Source of the DNA: Haliscomenobacter sp.
GTDB lineage: Bacteria > Bacteroidota > Bacteroidia > Chitinophagales > Saprospiraceae
Reading direction: 5' to 3'
DNA length: 64,000 nt
NCBI RefSeq assembly: GCF_016718685.1
Contig: NZ_JADKCX010000032.1
Coordinates: 9,360-73,359 of the forward strand
Shown: piece after piece, positions 28,278 through 38,103 of the stretch
Position numbering within the stretch: position 1 is the first letter of the stretch
Layout: the number at the start of each line of letters is the position of its first letter
Program-made: the position numbers and the translations under genes
Notes under the pieces: model-generated
The model's database searches: none
What the model was told of the DNA's origin: nothing
What the model saw: only the letters and a program-made list of their open reading frames with translations

Positions 28278-28548
28278 TGGACAAGTTTATGGCATTGTCA
28301 AAGTAAGTTTCATACAATACCTGCTCCGCATTTGCTTCAAAAGCAGGGTGTTTTTCTTTGTTGGTAAGCACAATGCCAATATTGAACGCGCCGATAACAA
28401 ACAATAAAACTGATCCGACCACCAATTGGCGCTGGGTTTGAGCCATTCGGATACGCCTCTGTATGGTGCGTTGGCGCACTTGATCATACATGCCTGCGGG
28501 TGCGACAGCGGACTGTTTTCCCCATTTTTTTTCATCGAAATTGTCCAT
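28267..28548 (-). CDS. Small single-span membrane protein, candidate anti-sigma partner
   Basis: A 93-residue protein with a basic cytosolic N-terminus (DQVRQRTIQRRIRMAQTQRQ) and one transmembrane helix (VVGSVLLFVIGAFNIGIVL, about residues 43-61), then a short outer tail. I know no named family. It lies between the ECF sigma gene (62 bases upstream) and the CpxP-like gene, which it overlaps by 11 bases. Position and topology suggest a membrane anti-sigma or signalling partner. Confidence 0.65.
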   Translation of the reverse strand: MDNFDEKKWGKQSAVAPAGMYDQVRQRTIQRRIRMAQTQRQLVVGSVLLFVIGAFNIGIVLTNKEKHPAFEANAEQVLYETYFDNAINLSNEK

Positions 28549-28610
28549 TTCTTTGTGTTTTTCAAGCGTTTAGACACTCAATATAGAAGAAACTTGCGCG
28601 CATAAGTTTA

Positions 28611-29171
28611 TTAACTTTTCAAAATCTTTTGCAAATTCTGTTTCGCTCTAAACAGCAAAGCTTCTACCGATGAGAGCGTTGTTTGCATCACTTCAGCGAT
28701 TTCAGCGTAAGACAAGTCTTCTAATTGCCGCAGTACAAAAGCGGTTTTTTGCTTTTCGGGCAATTGGTCAATCGCCTGATAAAGTGATTTCGACAATTCT
28801 TTGTTTTCCAAAAGAATACCTGGATGTACAAAATCGGATACCTCGTCTACAGGGGATAAATTAAAAACTGATAGGACTGCACCGAATCGTTTTTTTGCTT
28901 TTTTAAAGCGTTGATGGTTGAGGGCTTTGTTGATTGCAATGCGGTAAATCCAGGTCGAGAGTTTAGATTGAGCTTTAAAGCTGTCTATGTTTAAAAAAAC
29001 ATCCACAAATACCTCTTGGGTCAGATCTTCGGCTTCTTCGGTGGATTGTAACATGTACAGGATCGTATTGTATATGCGGTCTTGATGCGCCTCAAACACC
29101 TGTTTGAAAGCCGTTTCATTGCCTAGCCGAAGTTGGGCAATTAATGCTGTTTCGATTGTTTGATGGTCCAA
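28611..29171 (-). CDS. ECF-type RNA polymerase sigma factor
   Basis: A 186-residue sigma-70 family factor with region 2 (STEEAEDLTQEVFVDVFLNI, STWIYRIAINKALNHQR) and region 4 (LPEKQKTAFVLRQLEDLSYAEIAEVM, SSVEALLFRAKQNLQK). It heads a minus-strand run of five overlapping or closely spaced genes ending with the MauG/MbnH gene. It is divergent from the YHYH genes with a 300-base gap. It probably drives its own operon and perhaps the YHYH genes. Confidence 0.92.
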   Translation of the reverse strand: MDHQTIETALIAQLRLGNETAFKQVFEAHQDRIYNTILYMLQSTEEAEDLTQEVFVDVFLNIDSFKAQSKLSTWIYRIAINKALNHQRFKKAKKRFGAVLSVFNLSPVDEVSDFVHPGILLENKELSKSLYQAIDQLPEKQKTAFVLRQLEDLSYAEIAEVMQTTLSSVEALLFRAKQNLQKILKS

Positions 29172-29471
29172 ATAAGTTTGTTTTCGTAGCCAGTTTCGTT
29201 TTGCTGTTCAATGCTTTTGCTCAATGTAGCAATACCGTGGTTACAATCGCTGGATTTACCTTCCCTTTTGTTGGTCACCCATTTGGAAAAAAACTTGCGG
29301 TACAGCTTGAAAAATATTTAGACAAGCGCTGAGCGTGCTCTTCCTATTTTCCCTTCTCTTTTTTGTACAAAAAACTTAAAACGCGGCGCAAGTTTCTCAG
29401 CAAACCAGTTACTAAAGAAGTGACTATTGTGTAATACTCGATTCAATCACCTGTTTTTAAGTGAATTAAAA
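29172..29471. other. Divergent intergenic region, no supported gene
   Basis: This 300-base gap between the ECF sigma gene and the first YHYH gene should hold both promoters. A 62-residue frame at 29144-29332 has a signal-peptide-like start but overlaps the sigma start codon and shows no family features, so it is not called. I see no clear palindrome or terminator. Confidence 0.5.
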
Positions 29472-30818
29472 ATGAAAAAAAACCTTTTAACCACAATCGC
29501 CCTGGCTTTATTGGCACCAATGTTATTTGCCCAAACCAATCCTGCCATCACATCATGGCTGCAAAATACGACAGTTACGGGCAGGTACTACACCGTCGCA
29601 GGTGGTTCAATCTCAATTCCCAACAACATTTTGGTCAATTGCCAAAAGGTGCAATATTCAACAAACTTTGCGTATGTGACTTGCACAGGTATCCCCGCAT
29701 ATGCAACGGGCCCCTTTCAAGATGGGAACCCCAGCCAGGCAAGCAACCAGAATGCAATTTTTAAGTTTCCACTTTCACCCACAGAAAACACCGGTACAAA
29801 AAGGGCTACCACAGGCGGGAATATTGGCGTATTCATCAATGGTGTGGCCTTGTTTGATTATCGAGACGGGGTGGCCTGGAATGCCACGACCAATGCACTG
29901 TGTGGTGGCCCCGGCAACCCTATGTGCCCGGGAGGTATGGCTGCAACCCAAGCCTGGAACAGAGATGCTATTTTGGCAGAAAGAGCGGGCTTTGACTGTG
30001 CCAAAGGGCATCCTGCGATGGGCAACTACCACCACCATCAAAACCCCAGCGCTTTCGATTTGGATTTGAAGGTAGTTTCAACGGTTTGTAACCTGTACGA
30101 TGCCGATGGTTTGTACAAACTGGATAGCACCAAACATTCGCCCCTCATTGGTTTTGCTTACGATGGTTTTCCCATATACGGCGCTTATGGGTATAAAAAC
30201 ACCGATGGCACGGGCGGCATTGCCCGCATGAAATCGAGCTATCAATTAAAAACAACCCGAGGTACGGGTACTGTTCCTTCTACGACAACGTATCCATTGG
30301 GTTATTTTAGAGAAGACTACGAGTTTGTTGGCAATACAGCACCCGATTACCTGGATGTACACAATGGCCGGATTTGTAGAACACCTGAATATCCAAATGG
30401 CATTTATTGCTATTTTGTTACAGTAGATGCCAAGTGGAATTCGGCTTATCCTTATGCTGTAGGGCCTACTTTTTATGGGGTATTGAGCGCGTCAAAAGTA
30501 ACTTCAATCACGGAAACTGTTTCTACCTACCTCAATACATCGACAAGTTTAAAAGAAACCAGTTTGAATCATTTACAAATCAATGTTTTCCCAAATCCGA
30601 CCGCCGACTTAATTTCTATCCAAATAGGTGATTTGGTGAAGGAAGATTACACCATCGATTTGTATGAAATGACTGGCAAATTGGTCAAATCCACTCAGAT
30701 CAATAAAGGCAGCACGATTGCTTATTTTGATACACAGACTTTGTATGCAGGTACCTATTTTGTTAAAATTTCAAACGGCAAAGCGCAAACGACCCGTAAA
30801 GTAGTATTGCAAAGGTAA
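29472..30818 (+). CDS. YHYH-domain secreted protein with T9SS C-terminal signal
   Basis: A 448-residue exported protein. The start at 29472 gives a signal peptide (KKNLLTTIALALLAPMLFAQ). The YHYH domain spans about residues 90-330, with the histidine cluster GNYHHHQNP, PLIGFAYDGFPIYG and DYEFVGNTAPDYLDVHNGR. The C-terminal 75 residues are a type IX sorting domain (VFPNPTADLISI, LYEMTGKLV, LYAGTYFVKIS). The family's biochemical role is not established; the histidine cluster suggests metal binding. It lies divergent from the MbnP/MbnH operon, next to a second YHYH gene. Confidence 0.88.
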   Translation: MKKNLLTTIALALLAPMLFAQTNPAITSWLQNTTVTGRYYTVAGGSISIPNNILVNCQKVQYSTNFAYVTCTGIPAYATGPFQDGNPSQASNQNAIFKFPLSPTENTGTKRATTGGNIGVFINGVALFDYRDGVAWNATTNALCGGPGNPMCPGGMAATQAWNRDAILAERAGFDCAKGHPAMGNYHHHQNPSAFDLDLKVVSTVCNLYDADGLYKLDSTKHSPLIGFAYDGFPIYGAYGYKNTDGTGGIARMKSSYQLKTTRGTGTVPSTTTYPLGYFREDYEFVGNTAPDYLDVHNGRICRTPEYPNGIYCYFVTVDAKWNSAYPYAVGPTFYGVLSASKVTSITETVSTYLNTSTSLKETSLNHLQINVFPNPTADLISIQIGDLVKEDYTIDLYEMTGKLVKSTQINKGSTIAYFDTQTLYAGTYFVKISNGKAQTTRKVVLQR

Positions 30819-30943
30819 TTGAAAGGTGTGTGAAAAATCTTGCTGCTTTTAGCGAAAGTTTAGATGCGGCCGCAAGTTTTATGTGCCAAACATGTCTATA
30901 TAATTTTACCAGTCAATTTTTTAAGCATTTAATTTTTTAAAAC

Positions 30944-31900
30944 ATGAAAAATGTTCTTTTTGGAGCTTTGCTGCTCATGATGACCACAACTGCTTGTGAC
31001 AAAGAAGAGACCACCACGGCCACCACAGACACGGTCATCAAGGTGAAATCTACTGATTTTCTTGCTGCTGGATTAGCCGAACCCATCACGACCGTTTCTC
31101 GAACGCTTTCGAACGGCACAACCGCCGATTGCTACAAAATCGTAAGTAAAGGCACACCGTCCGACCACAACATGGGCCCATGGTGTCCTACGAATATCTC
31201 CGATGACAAAAGTAAAGGAGGCATTTGGTTAGAAGGTGGTAACGTTTATGATGTTGACGGTGCGTTTATTAAAAACCTGGCAACATTCTACAAGAACACA
31301 ACTTGGGCAATGTACAACACCACTACGGGTGCCATCACCAGAACCCTAACGCAGGCCGATTGTCAGGCGGCGGCCAACCCAAATGTTGGAGCAGCGTATA
31401 AAAACTACTGCGTTGAATGTTTGCCCTCCTATGTTTCAACCTTGACAAAAACCTATTACATTCCCATTACGCCTGTAAAATTGAGTACAGCAGTGAGTTT
31501 TGGCAACGGACCGGGCGCAACGGGACCATCCACGAGAGGTTTGGCGTTCAATGGCGTTGTATTCGATGCCCCTGCTCCTACGGATGCGATATTGGGTGCT
31601 TATACATTGGCTCCGTTTGACGATGCTGGCGGTCACATTAATTTAGGCGCGGGTTATCATTATCATGCTGCAACAGGCTTGTCAACAAAAATTGCTCAAG
31701 CAGATGGCCATGCCGCAATGATTGGTTATGCAATGGATGGTTTTGGCCTATTTGAAAGATTGAGTGCAAGTGGAACCGAATACACCGATTTGGATGCCAA
31801 TCGTGGACATTATGATGCGACCAGAGGCTACCATTATCATGTGGACAAACCGGGTTCCAATAACTTCATCAATAAATTAGCCGGTGCATACGCACAATAA
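30944..31900 (+). CDS. YHYH-domain lipoprotein
   Basis: A 318-residue protein with a lipoprotein signal (MKNVLFGALLLMMTTTAC, cysteine at residue 18). The YHYH motifs are twofold, GAGYHYHAATG and TRGYHYHVDKPG, with IGYAMDGFGLFE between them, matching the YHYH family. It lacks the type IX tail of the preceding paralogue, so it should sit at the membrane. It is 125 bases downstream of that gene and nine bases before the next one, so at least the second and third genes form an operon. Confidence 0.88.
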   Translation: MKNVLFGALLLMMTTTACDKEETTTATTDTVIKVKSTDFLAAGLAEPITTVSRTLSNGTTADCYKIVSKGTPSDHNMGPWCPTNISDDKSKGGIWLEGGNVYDVDGAFIKNLATFYKNTTWAMYNTTTGAITRTLTQADCQAAANPNVGAAYKNYCVECLPSYVSTLTKTYYIPITPVKLSTAVSFGNGPGATGPSTRGLAFNGVVFDAPAPTDAILGAYTLAPFDDAGGHINLGAGYHYHAATGLSTKIAQADGHAAMIGYAMDGFGLFERLSASGTEYTDLDANRGHYDATRGYHYHVDKPGSNNFINKLAGAYAQ

Positions 31901-31908
31901 CAATAAAA

Positions 31909-32519
31909 ATGGATAGAATTTCAAAAATGAGGTTGATTGTCGTAACTCTTTTGTTGTTGTGTGCGGGTGTTGTTCATGCGCATCAACCTGATTTATCAAA
32001 TATTATGATTTTTGAGCAAGATGGCAAACATCTATTGATGATCAGGAGTGCGCTGACAGCTTTTGAGGGAGAGGTTGATTTTCACTACAAGAAAGGGGCT
32101 TACAAAACGCCGGAAGCGTTTATGCAATTGGTGATCAAACGTTTTGAGCGTACTTGTTGTGTCATCATCAACAACGACACCATTAGATTGATCAATCCAC
32201 GGGTGGTTCTTGGGCACGAAACAACAGTTGTTGCGGAATTGGCCAAGGTGCCCCAAACGATCAAATCTTATTACATCAGAAACGCATTTTTTGAAGACAT
32301 GCCGAGCAATCAGTGCGAGTTGATTCTTACGGCGAAAGGTTTACCGCAAAAACAATTCATTTTAAACAACACCAACAACCAAGAAGTACGGTTACGTGTG
32401 AAAATGCAAAATGGATTGAAAAAGAGAGCAGTTCTTCTTTTGTCAAAAACCTTTTGTGGGGAGCAATTTTTGTGATTGTTGGCACCTTCACCATCGCGGT
32501 CATTAAGGGACGGAAATGA
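31909..32519 (+). CDS. Exported membrane-anchored protein next to YHYH genes (one frameshift)
   Basis: The protein starts at 31909 or at the internal ATG at 31927. It has a signal peptide ending VVHAHQP and a beta-rich domain (HQPDLSNIMIFEQDGK onward) that resembles the soluble N-terminal part of HupE/UreJ-like or DUF6702-like proteins. The frame changes near 32415, and the continuation reads a C-terminal transmembrane helix (NLLWGAIFVIVGTFTIAVI) and stops at 32519. Joined length is about 203 residues. It is co-oriented with and close to the YHYH lipoprotein. The function is unknown; the family resemblance is weak. Confidence 0.6.
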
Positions 32520-32538
32520 AATAAAGTAGGAAAATTTT

Positions 32539-32577
32539 ACTGTCGGGGTGCGTTCGTCACGAATGTACCTCGATAGT
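32539..32577 (+). terminator. Long hairpin ending the YHYH operon
   Basis: ACTGTCGGGGTGCGTTCG is mirrored by CGAATGTACCTCGATAGT with a three-base loop. All differences between the arms are G-T wobbles, giving about 18 continuous pairs in RNA read from the plus strand. A T5 stretch lies 14 bases further on. It falls between the 32519 stop and the next gene at 32658. Confidence 0.6.
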
Positions 32578-32657
32578 ATTGTGCTCAATTTTTCACCTAG
32601 TTTTACTAACTTGCACCACTACTAAATGACAACCCAAGCGAAGATATCTTCATACCA

Positions 32658-33527
32658 ATGGCAAAAGTTTTAATCACGGGGGCGACCGGAAATGTAGGAA
32701 CAGCGGTAATCGACGCCTTAAGCAAATTGCAGCACAACCTCGACCTTTATGCTGGAGTAAGAGCTATAAATGAAGACAAAAATAAATTCGCAAACTATAC
32801 CATTCAATTTTTACAATTCGACTTTACAGATTTTAAGTCATACCAGCCTGCTCTAGCTGGTTGCGACATTTTATTTTTGCTGAGGCCGCCACAAATTTCC
32901 GAGGTAGAAAAATACTTCAAACCAATCGTGGATACTTGCAAAGCCGAAGGCGTAAAGCACATTGTTTTTTTATCTGTCCAAGGTGTAGAGAACAGTAAAA
33001 TCATCCCGCACCACAAAATTGAGCAGCTTTTGCTGGAAAGCAAAATTGCCTACACTTTTTTACGACCTGCGTATTTTATGCAAAATTTCACCACCACTTT
33101 GCGCCATGATTTAATACGTAATCAACAAATTTATCTGCCTGCTGGGCGGGCTAAATTTACGCTCATTGACGTTCGGGATATCGGTAAAGTAGCTGCAAAG
33201 ATTTTGATCAACATTTCAGCACACATCAATCAATCCTATGATTTAACTTCTAAAGAAAGTTTGACTTTTTCGGAAATGGCGGCAAGGTTAAGTCGCAACT
33301 TGGGTGTTGAAATTCAGTTTAAATCCCCTAATCTCATCCGTTTTTTCCTGACAAAAAGAAAAGAAAAGATGCCGACGATGTTGATTCTGGTGATGATTAT
33401 GCTACACTACTTTCCACGATTTCAAAAAGAACCTGACATAACAGATTGGGTAGAAAAAATCACCAATAGGGCTCCGACAAGTTTTGAGCAATTCATCCAT
33501 GACCACAGAACATTATTGAAAGCATGA
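32658..33527 (+). CDS. NmrA-like NAD(P)-binding oxidoreductase or regulator
   Basis: A 289-residue atypical short-chain dehydrogenase. The N-terminal Rossmann motif is VLITGATGNVGTAVI. A catalytic Tyr-x3-Lys is not evident, and the segment HIVFLSVQGVENSKIIPHHKIE and YTFLRPAYFMQNF match the NmrA/azoreductase-like group. The substrate is unknown. It stands before an AraC-type regulator, a SnoaL-like protein and another dehydrogenase on the same strand, a common small redox or detoxification cluster. Confidence 0.85.
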   Translation: MAKVLITGATGNVGTAVIDALSKLQHNLDLYAGVRAINEDKNKFANYTIQFLQFDFTDFKSYQPALAGCDILFLLRPPQISEVEKYFKPIVDTCKAEGVKHIVFLSVQGVENSKIIPHHKIEQLLLESKIAYTFLRPAYFMQNFTTTLRHDLIRNQQIYLPAGRAKFTLIDVRDIGKVAAKILINISAHINQSYDLTSKESLTFSEMAARLSRNLGVEIQFKSPNLIRFFLTKRKEKMPTMLILVMIMLHYFPRFQKEPDITDWVEKITNRAPTSFEQFIHDHRTLLKA

Positions 33528-33584
33528 AATGAAGTACTGACTATGACCGTATAATACTCCAAAAGAGCAAAATACAAGCTTTGA

Positions 33585-34469
33585 ATGATGAAAGATATTT
33601 TTCAAATGTACAACATTGGGCATTTTATCAACCAGCCGCGCAACCCGACTGAATTTGAAATCCTGCGGTTTGACGAGATGGCTGAACCAAATGTGGACGA
33701 CTTCCACAAACACAGTTTCTACGAAATACTTTGGACCGAAAAAGGCAAAAGCAGACAAATCATTGACTACAACGAATACGAAGTACAGCCAAATAGCTTG
33801 TTTTTTATTTCGCCCAACCAAGTGCACCACTTTGAAGAATGGAAACCACTTTCCGGCGGAACAATCTTGTTTACAGAAGATTTTTATTTGCTCAACCGGA
33901 CCAATAAAGACCCTTTATTTGAATTGAGTTTTTAGACAACCTTTATTCGAATCCTTGTATTGCCTTCACCAAAAAATCGTTTGCCGATATATCCCAACTC
34001 ATTTACCAAATTGAAGCCGAACAAAAACGCAAGACCGCAATACAAGCATCATTCAGGCATACTTGCACATCCTGCTTGCTCAAGTTCAGCGACACATCGA
34101 CACAACAAACCCTGCCGCAGTTTCAAAAAATACCTGATCCAGTTCAAGCAATTCAAACAAGTACTAGAAGATCACTTTTGGGAAAACAAAACCGCAAATT
34201 ATTACGCTGAGCAATTGCACATTACGCAACATCACCTCAACCTGATTTGCAAAGCAATCACCAACAACACCGCGACCGATATCATTAGGGCCCGCAGCAT
34301 TCTCGAAGCCAAACGGCTGTTAACTTTTACCGACAAAAGCATTGCTGAAATTGCTTTTGAATTGAACTTCTCCGACGGTTCGTACTTTGCCAAAACCTTC
34401 AAGTCTTTTACCAACCACACGCCGCAGGACTTTAGAAGTAAAATGTCCGAAAAATACCGAACAAGATAG
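33585..34469 (+). CDS. AraC family transcriptional regulator (three or more frameshifts)
   Basis: The N-terminal 115 residues form a cupin-type sensor (DDFHKHSFYEILWTEKGKS, FFISPNQVHHFEEW). The C-terminal 110 residues form the double helix-turn-helix AraC domain (YYAEQLHITQHHLNLICKAI, then SIAEIAFELNFSDGSYFAKTFKSF). Between them the frame changes near 33935, 34050 and 34125, with recognisable linker sequence in each frame (DISQLIYQIEAEQ, LAQVQRHIDTT). Joined length is about 295 residues, typical. It probably regulates the neighbouring oxidoreductase genes. Confidence 0.82.
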
Positions 34470-34551
34470 GTTCTGTTATAACACCCAGGCTCCACATAGC
34501 CGCACCTTTGCATTGTCAATAACGACAAACTAATTTCAAAATATTCTGGCA

Positions 34552-34905
34552 ATGACAGAGGCACAAATTCAGAGTTCAGTGCAAGAAATTGTAACACTTG
34601 CCCTTTCGGGTCGTGGATTAGAAGCTTGGGAAAAGTTTTACCACCCTGACGCAGAAAAAATTGATTTGGATGGCATCAGCATTCAGGGCAAAGAGAAGGT
34701 CATCGCAGCCAATCAGACTTTACTAGGCAACATTACTGAAGTGAGGACTTTTGTCCACGCCGGTACAGTGGTAAAAGGCAGTCGTAGCTTTATTGTTTGG
34801 GATGTGGATTTTGACGTGAAAGACTTGGGTACAATCAACACTGTCGAAGTTTGTATTCAAGATTGGCAAGATGGTCAGATCATTAAAGAACGCTTCTTTG
34901 CCTAA
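34552..34905 (+). CDS. SnoaL-like (NTF2-fold) protein
   Basis: A 117-residue NTF2-fold protein: helical start, then LEAWEKFYHPDAEKIDLDG and a beta-sheet end (SRSFIVWDVDFDV, VEVCIQDWQDGQIIKERFF). Small stand-alone members bind small molecules or act as isomerases; the specific role is not deducible. It is 11 bases before the following dehydrogenase gene, so the two are co-transcribed. Confidence 0.8.
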   Translation: MTEAQIQSSVQEIVTLALSGRGLEAWEKFYHPDAEKIDLDGISIQGKEKVIAANQTLLGNITEVRTFVHAGTVVKGSRSFIVWDVDFDVKDLGTINTVEVCIQDWQDGQIIKERFFA

Positions 34906-34916
34906 ATCTAAGGAAT

Positions 34917-35746
34917 ATGACACAGAAAACTTGGTTGATCACCGGTATTTCAAGTGGTTTGGGTCAAGCTTTGGCCCAAACCGTTATTGAGCGTGGCGAT
35001 AGGGTCATCGGTACCTTTAGGCAGCAGTCACAAATTGATGCTTTTAATGATTTGCATCAACATGAAGCCATTGGAATTAAGCTTGACTTGACCAATTCAA
35101 CAGAGATTCAACATGCTTTTGAATTTGTAAATCAAACTTTGGCAAACTCGATGTATTGGTGAACAATGCCGGACTTGGCTTTGCAGGGGCAATCGAAGAA
35201 ACGAGCGACGAAGAAACCAGAGCCGTTTTTGAAGCAAATTTCTTTGGTGTTTTGGCACTCACCCGGGCTTTTCTCCCTCTGCTCCGCCAACAAAAAAGTG
35301 GGCACATCATTCAAATCTCTTCGCACGGAGGTTTCAAAGCATTTGCCGGATTTGGCATTTACAATGCCAGTAAGTCCGCCTTGGAAGGTTTTAGTGAAGC
35401 TTTGGTACAGGAAATCGCGCCCCTCGGCATTCAACTGACCATCGTTGAGCCAGGGCCTTTCCGGACGAATTTTGCTGGCAGTAGCCTCAAATTTGCTGAG
35501 CAGAAAATTGATGACTACCTTGCAACTGCAGGGGCATTTAGAGAGAAGCTAAAAAGTGTGGATGGTGTGCAAGAAGGTGACCCCAGCAAAGCCGCCACAG
35601 CCATTTACAACCTTACTACCCTTGACAACCCGCCTTTGCGATTACCATTGGGGAAAGTTGCAGTGCATTCGTTGACCAGCAAGTTAGCAAGTGTACAAAC
35701 TGACCTTGACAACTGCCGGGATGTTGCCGAAAGTGTGGTTTATTAA
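34917..35746 (+). CDS. Short-chain dehydrogenase/reductase (one frameshift)
   Basis: A classical SDR of about 276 residues once joined. The cofactor motif is TGISSGLG near residue 9, and the structural motif NNAG follows the frame break (LDVLVNNAGLGF). The catalytic serine is in ISSHGG, and Tyr-x3-Lys is YNASK. The frame changes near 35145, where QTLANSMYW should read on as GKLDVL. The substrate is unknown. It is co-transcribed with the SnoaL-like gene and near an AraC regulator. Confidence 0.88.
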
Positions 35747-36020
35747 AGAACAGAAGAAATACAAGAGCCTCGCTTTATAAAGGTGAAAATTATAGAAAAG
35801 GTCATGGGTGGGTTTACGCAACACCAAAGATCGGGAAGGGGGTAGACGGATACTACCGATTTTGGGTTTAGAGATGATCGTAATTAATGGCCTGCTCCTT
35901 ACAGATGATTAATGTATTTTCCGAAGTAACAACTTGTTGCTACAAAGCCATTAAACCTTTACACAATTAAAGGGTCTGACTGGGGACATGAGCATTAAGT
36001 AATGTATACTTTTTAATAAA

Positions 36021-36923
36021 ATGACACAAAGCCTTAAAGCACTATATTTGTTGATTGCTTTGACAAGTTTAGTAAGTTGCTCGACATCCGACACAGAAGT
36101 TTCACTTCAACCGCTGTCTTACACAAAAACTACAGTGCAATACAAGTCTGTAAATGGAGTGAATACAAATTTGCTGAGTCTTGACATCTACCACTTTGGA
36201 CTGGCCACACCTAAAAAACCTGTCGTTGTTTACGTGCATGGAGGGGGCTTTGCAGTTGGGGACAAGGCCAATAACTTGGTTAACAAACAAAACTTGTTTT
36301 TCTCTTTAGGTTATATTCTTGTAAGTGTCAATTACCGATTGAGCCCCGCATCCTACAGCACAGACCCCTACCGAGTCATGTACCCTACCCACAATAATGA
36401 CGTAGCCGATGCCGTAAAATGGATTTACGACAACATTGGCGATTATGGTGGCAACAATCAAAAAATTGCCCTTTTGGGCCATAGTGCAGGCGCTCACTTA
36501 GTTGCCTTAACCGGGACGAGCAATCAATTCCTTCCGTCAAGAAATATCAACTTGAGTACGTTGAAAGGTGTTGCTTGTATAGATACAGAAGGGTACGATG
36601 TGGAAGCAAGATGCAAAGAAAAGAATGAAGTATATCTTAATGCCTTTGGGCAGGCAAATACATTCTGGTTTGAAGCATCGCCCATCAACAATTTATTTAC
36701 AGCAACCGCATACCCTAAGTTTTTTATAGCAAAGCGAGGAAATAACTCACGTATTGGTTATGCAAACGCTTTTATTACAAAACTTCTGGTTACTGGCGTT
36801 TCGGTGAGCGAAGTTACCGCTAATCAATATGACCATGAAGGCATCAATGACGCTATTGGTGCACCGGGAGAAATAGCGATAACCGAGCCTTTAAAAGCAT
36901 TTTTTGTTCAGTGTTTTAGATGA
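36021..36923 (+). CDS. Alpha/beta hydrolase lipoprotein (HSL/carboxylesterase type)
   Basis: A 300-residue esterase-like protein with a lipoprotein-like signal (LLIALTSLVSC). The oxyanion motif HGGGFAVG is near residue 75, and the nucleophile elbow GHSAGAH near 155. A late QYDHEG supplies the likely catalytic histidine. This matches the hormone-sensitive-lipase/arylesterase group, acting on short-chain esters. It stands alone after a 274-base gap in which I see nothing beyond a short hairpin near 35925. Confidence 0.85.
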   Translation: MTQSLKALYLLIALTSLVSCSTSDTEVSLQPLSYTKTTVQYKSVNGVNTNLLSLDIYHFGLATPKKPVVVYVHGGGFAVGDKANNLVNKQNLFFSLGYILVSVNYRLSPASYSTDPYRVMYPTHNNDVADAVKWIYDNIGDYGGNNQKIALLGHSAGAHLVALTGTSNQFLPSRNINLSTLKGVACIDTEGYDVEARCKEKNEVYLNAFGQANTFWFEASPINNLFTATAYPKFFIAKRGNNSRIGYANAFITKLLVTGVSVSEVTANQYDHEGINDAIGAPGEIAITEPLKAFFVQCFR

Positions 36924-37000
36924 TTAATTAATTGATTGTGTTTGTATTGTAATTTTTTAGTGTAATTTAAGCCTTATTCTTGTTTACTATTGCACTTTAT

Positions 37001-37546
37001 ATGACCGAAAACAAAGACATCTGGATCAAAACCGGGTACGAAATTTTTGCTTTATCGGGTGAAAATGGATTAAAAATCGAAGTACTCGCTAAAAAAGTAG
37101 GCATTAGTAAGTCTTCCTTTTACCACCACTTTGCTGACCTGGAAATTTTCAGGGAACATCTTTTGAAATTTCATTTACAGCAGTCTGAAGTGATGGCTGG
37201 CAAGGAAAAAAATGCCAAAAATATTGACCCCGAATTGATCAATATTTTGGTAGAACACAAGCTGGACTTATTGTTTAACCGGCAGTTGCGGATCAACCAA
37301 CAGCAACAACATTATAAAGAAACACTGGACAAATCCAATCAGATCATGGGAAACGAATTTGTCAAGCTTTGGGCAAAAGACTTGAACCTAAACCTCAGTC
37401 AAGGCCAGTTAGAAAGTTTATTTGAATTGGCTTTGGAGAATTTCTACCTGCAAATCAACGCAGAAAACCTCAATTCCGCTTGGCTATCCGCCTATTTCAA
37501 CAACCTGAAACGAATTGCCCGAAATTTCGAGCTCATTGTACGGTAG
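37001..37546 (+). CDS. TetR family transcriptional regulator
   Basis: A 181-residue one-component regulator. The start chosen is ATG 37001 (MTENKDIWIKTGYEIFALSGENG), which matches the family's usual N-terminus better than the upstream ATG at 36980. The helix-turn-helix is LAKKVGISKSSFYHHFADLE. The C-terminal ligand-binding half is helical and not specific. It precedes a small membrane protein gene by 52 bases on the same strand, a likely target. Confidence 0.88.
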   Translation: MTENKDIWIKTGYEIFALSGENGLKIEVLAKKVGISKSSFYHHFADLEIFREHLLKFHLQQSEVMAGKEKNAKNIDPELINILVEHKLDLLFNRQLRINQQQQHYKETLDKSNQIMGNEFVKLWAKDLNLNLSQGQLESLFELALENFYLQINAENLNSAWLSAYFNNLKRIARNFELIVR

Positions 37547-37598
37547 CGTCTACAATTGCCCCGCAGTGGCCATTACTTTTGCTCAAAATCACCATTAA

Positions 37599-38033
37599 AT
37601 GAGCAATCTAATGACCCAACAATCGCACAAATCGTATTTGAAAATCACTGCTTTTGTGATCGCTTCTTTTGGCCCCATCTTCTTTTTAGGCACCATGTTG
37701 GCCACTTCGGAACCAGCCAGGTGGACCCTCGACTTTTTAAGTTTTCCAGTTGATGGACTGCAAAATTATGACGCAGCCACCACCCGGTTTCTTTCCGCAC
37801 TTACGGGTGGTTTCCTCTTTGGTTGGGGGGTATGCGTCTGGTGTTTGCAACAATGGGTGTACGACCTCGCTCCAGAAGGCGTGAGAAAAGCGGTGCTCAG
37901 TGGCCTTTTGGCCTGGTTTATTTTGGATAGTTCTGGGTCAATCGCTTCAGGCAATGCTTCTAATGCTGTTTTTAACGTGATTGTGCTTTTGCTTGCGGTA
38001 GGCCCGCTGTGGAGACCAGCCAAAGCAGAGTAA
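37599..38033 (+). CDS. Small integral membrane protein
   Basis: A 144-residue protein with four predicted hydrophobic helices (about residues 16-34, 66-84, 98-115 and 122-138). I do not recognise a named family beyond similarity in layout to uncharacterised four-helix membrane proteins. It follows the TetR regulator by 52 bases and is convergent with the GH20 gene. Confidence 0.75.
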   Translation: MSNLMTQQSHKSYLKITAFVIASFGPIFFLGTMLATSEPARWTLDFLSFPVDGLQNYDAATTRFLSALTGGFLFGWGVCVWCLQQWVYDLAPEGVRKAVLSGLLAWFILDSSGSIASGNASNAVFNVIVLLLAVGPLWRPAKAE

Positions 38034-38103
38034 AAAAAGCGCCTGGACTTTGTACATTCAACATCCAGGCGCTCCCAATTTATTTCTACGGCTAGAGCCT
38101 TTG

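Noticed and set aside
29144..29332. 62-residue frame with a signal-peptide-like start
   Set aside because: It overlaps the start codon of the well-supported ECF sigma gene, and nothing beyond the hydrophobic start supports it.
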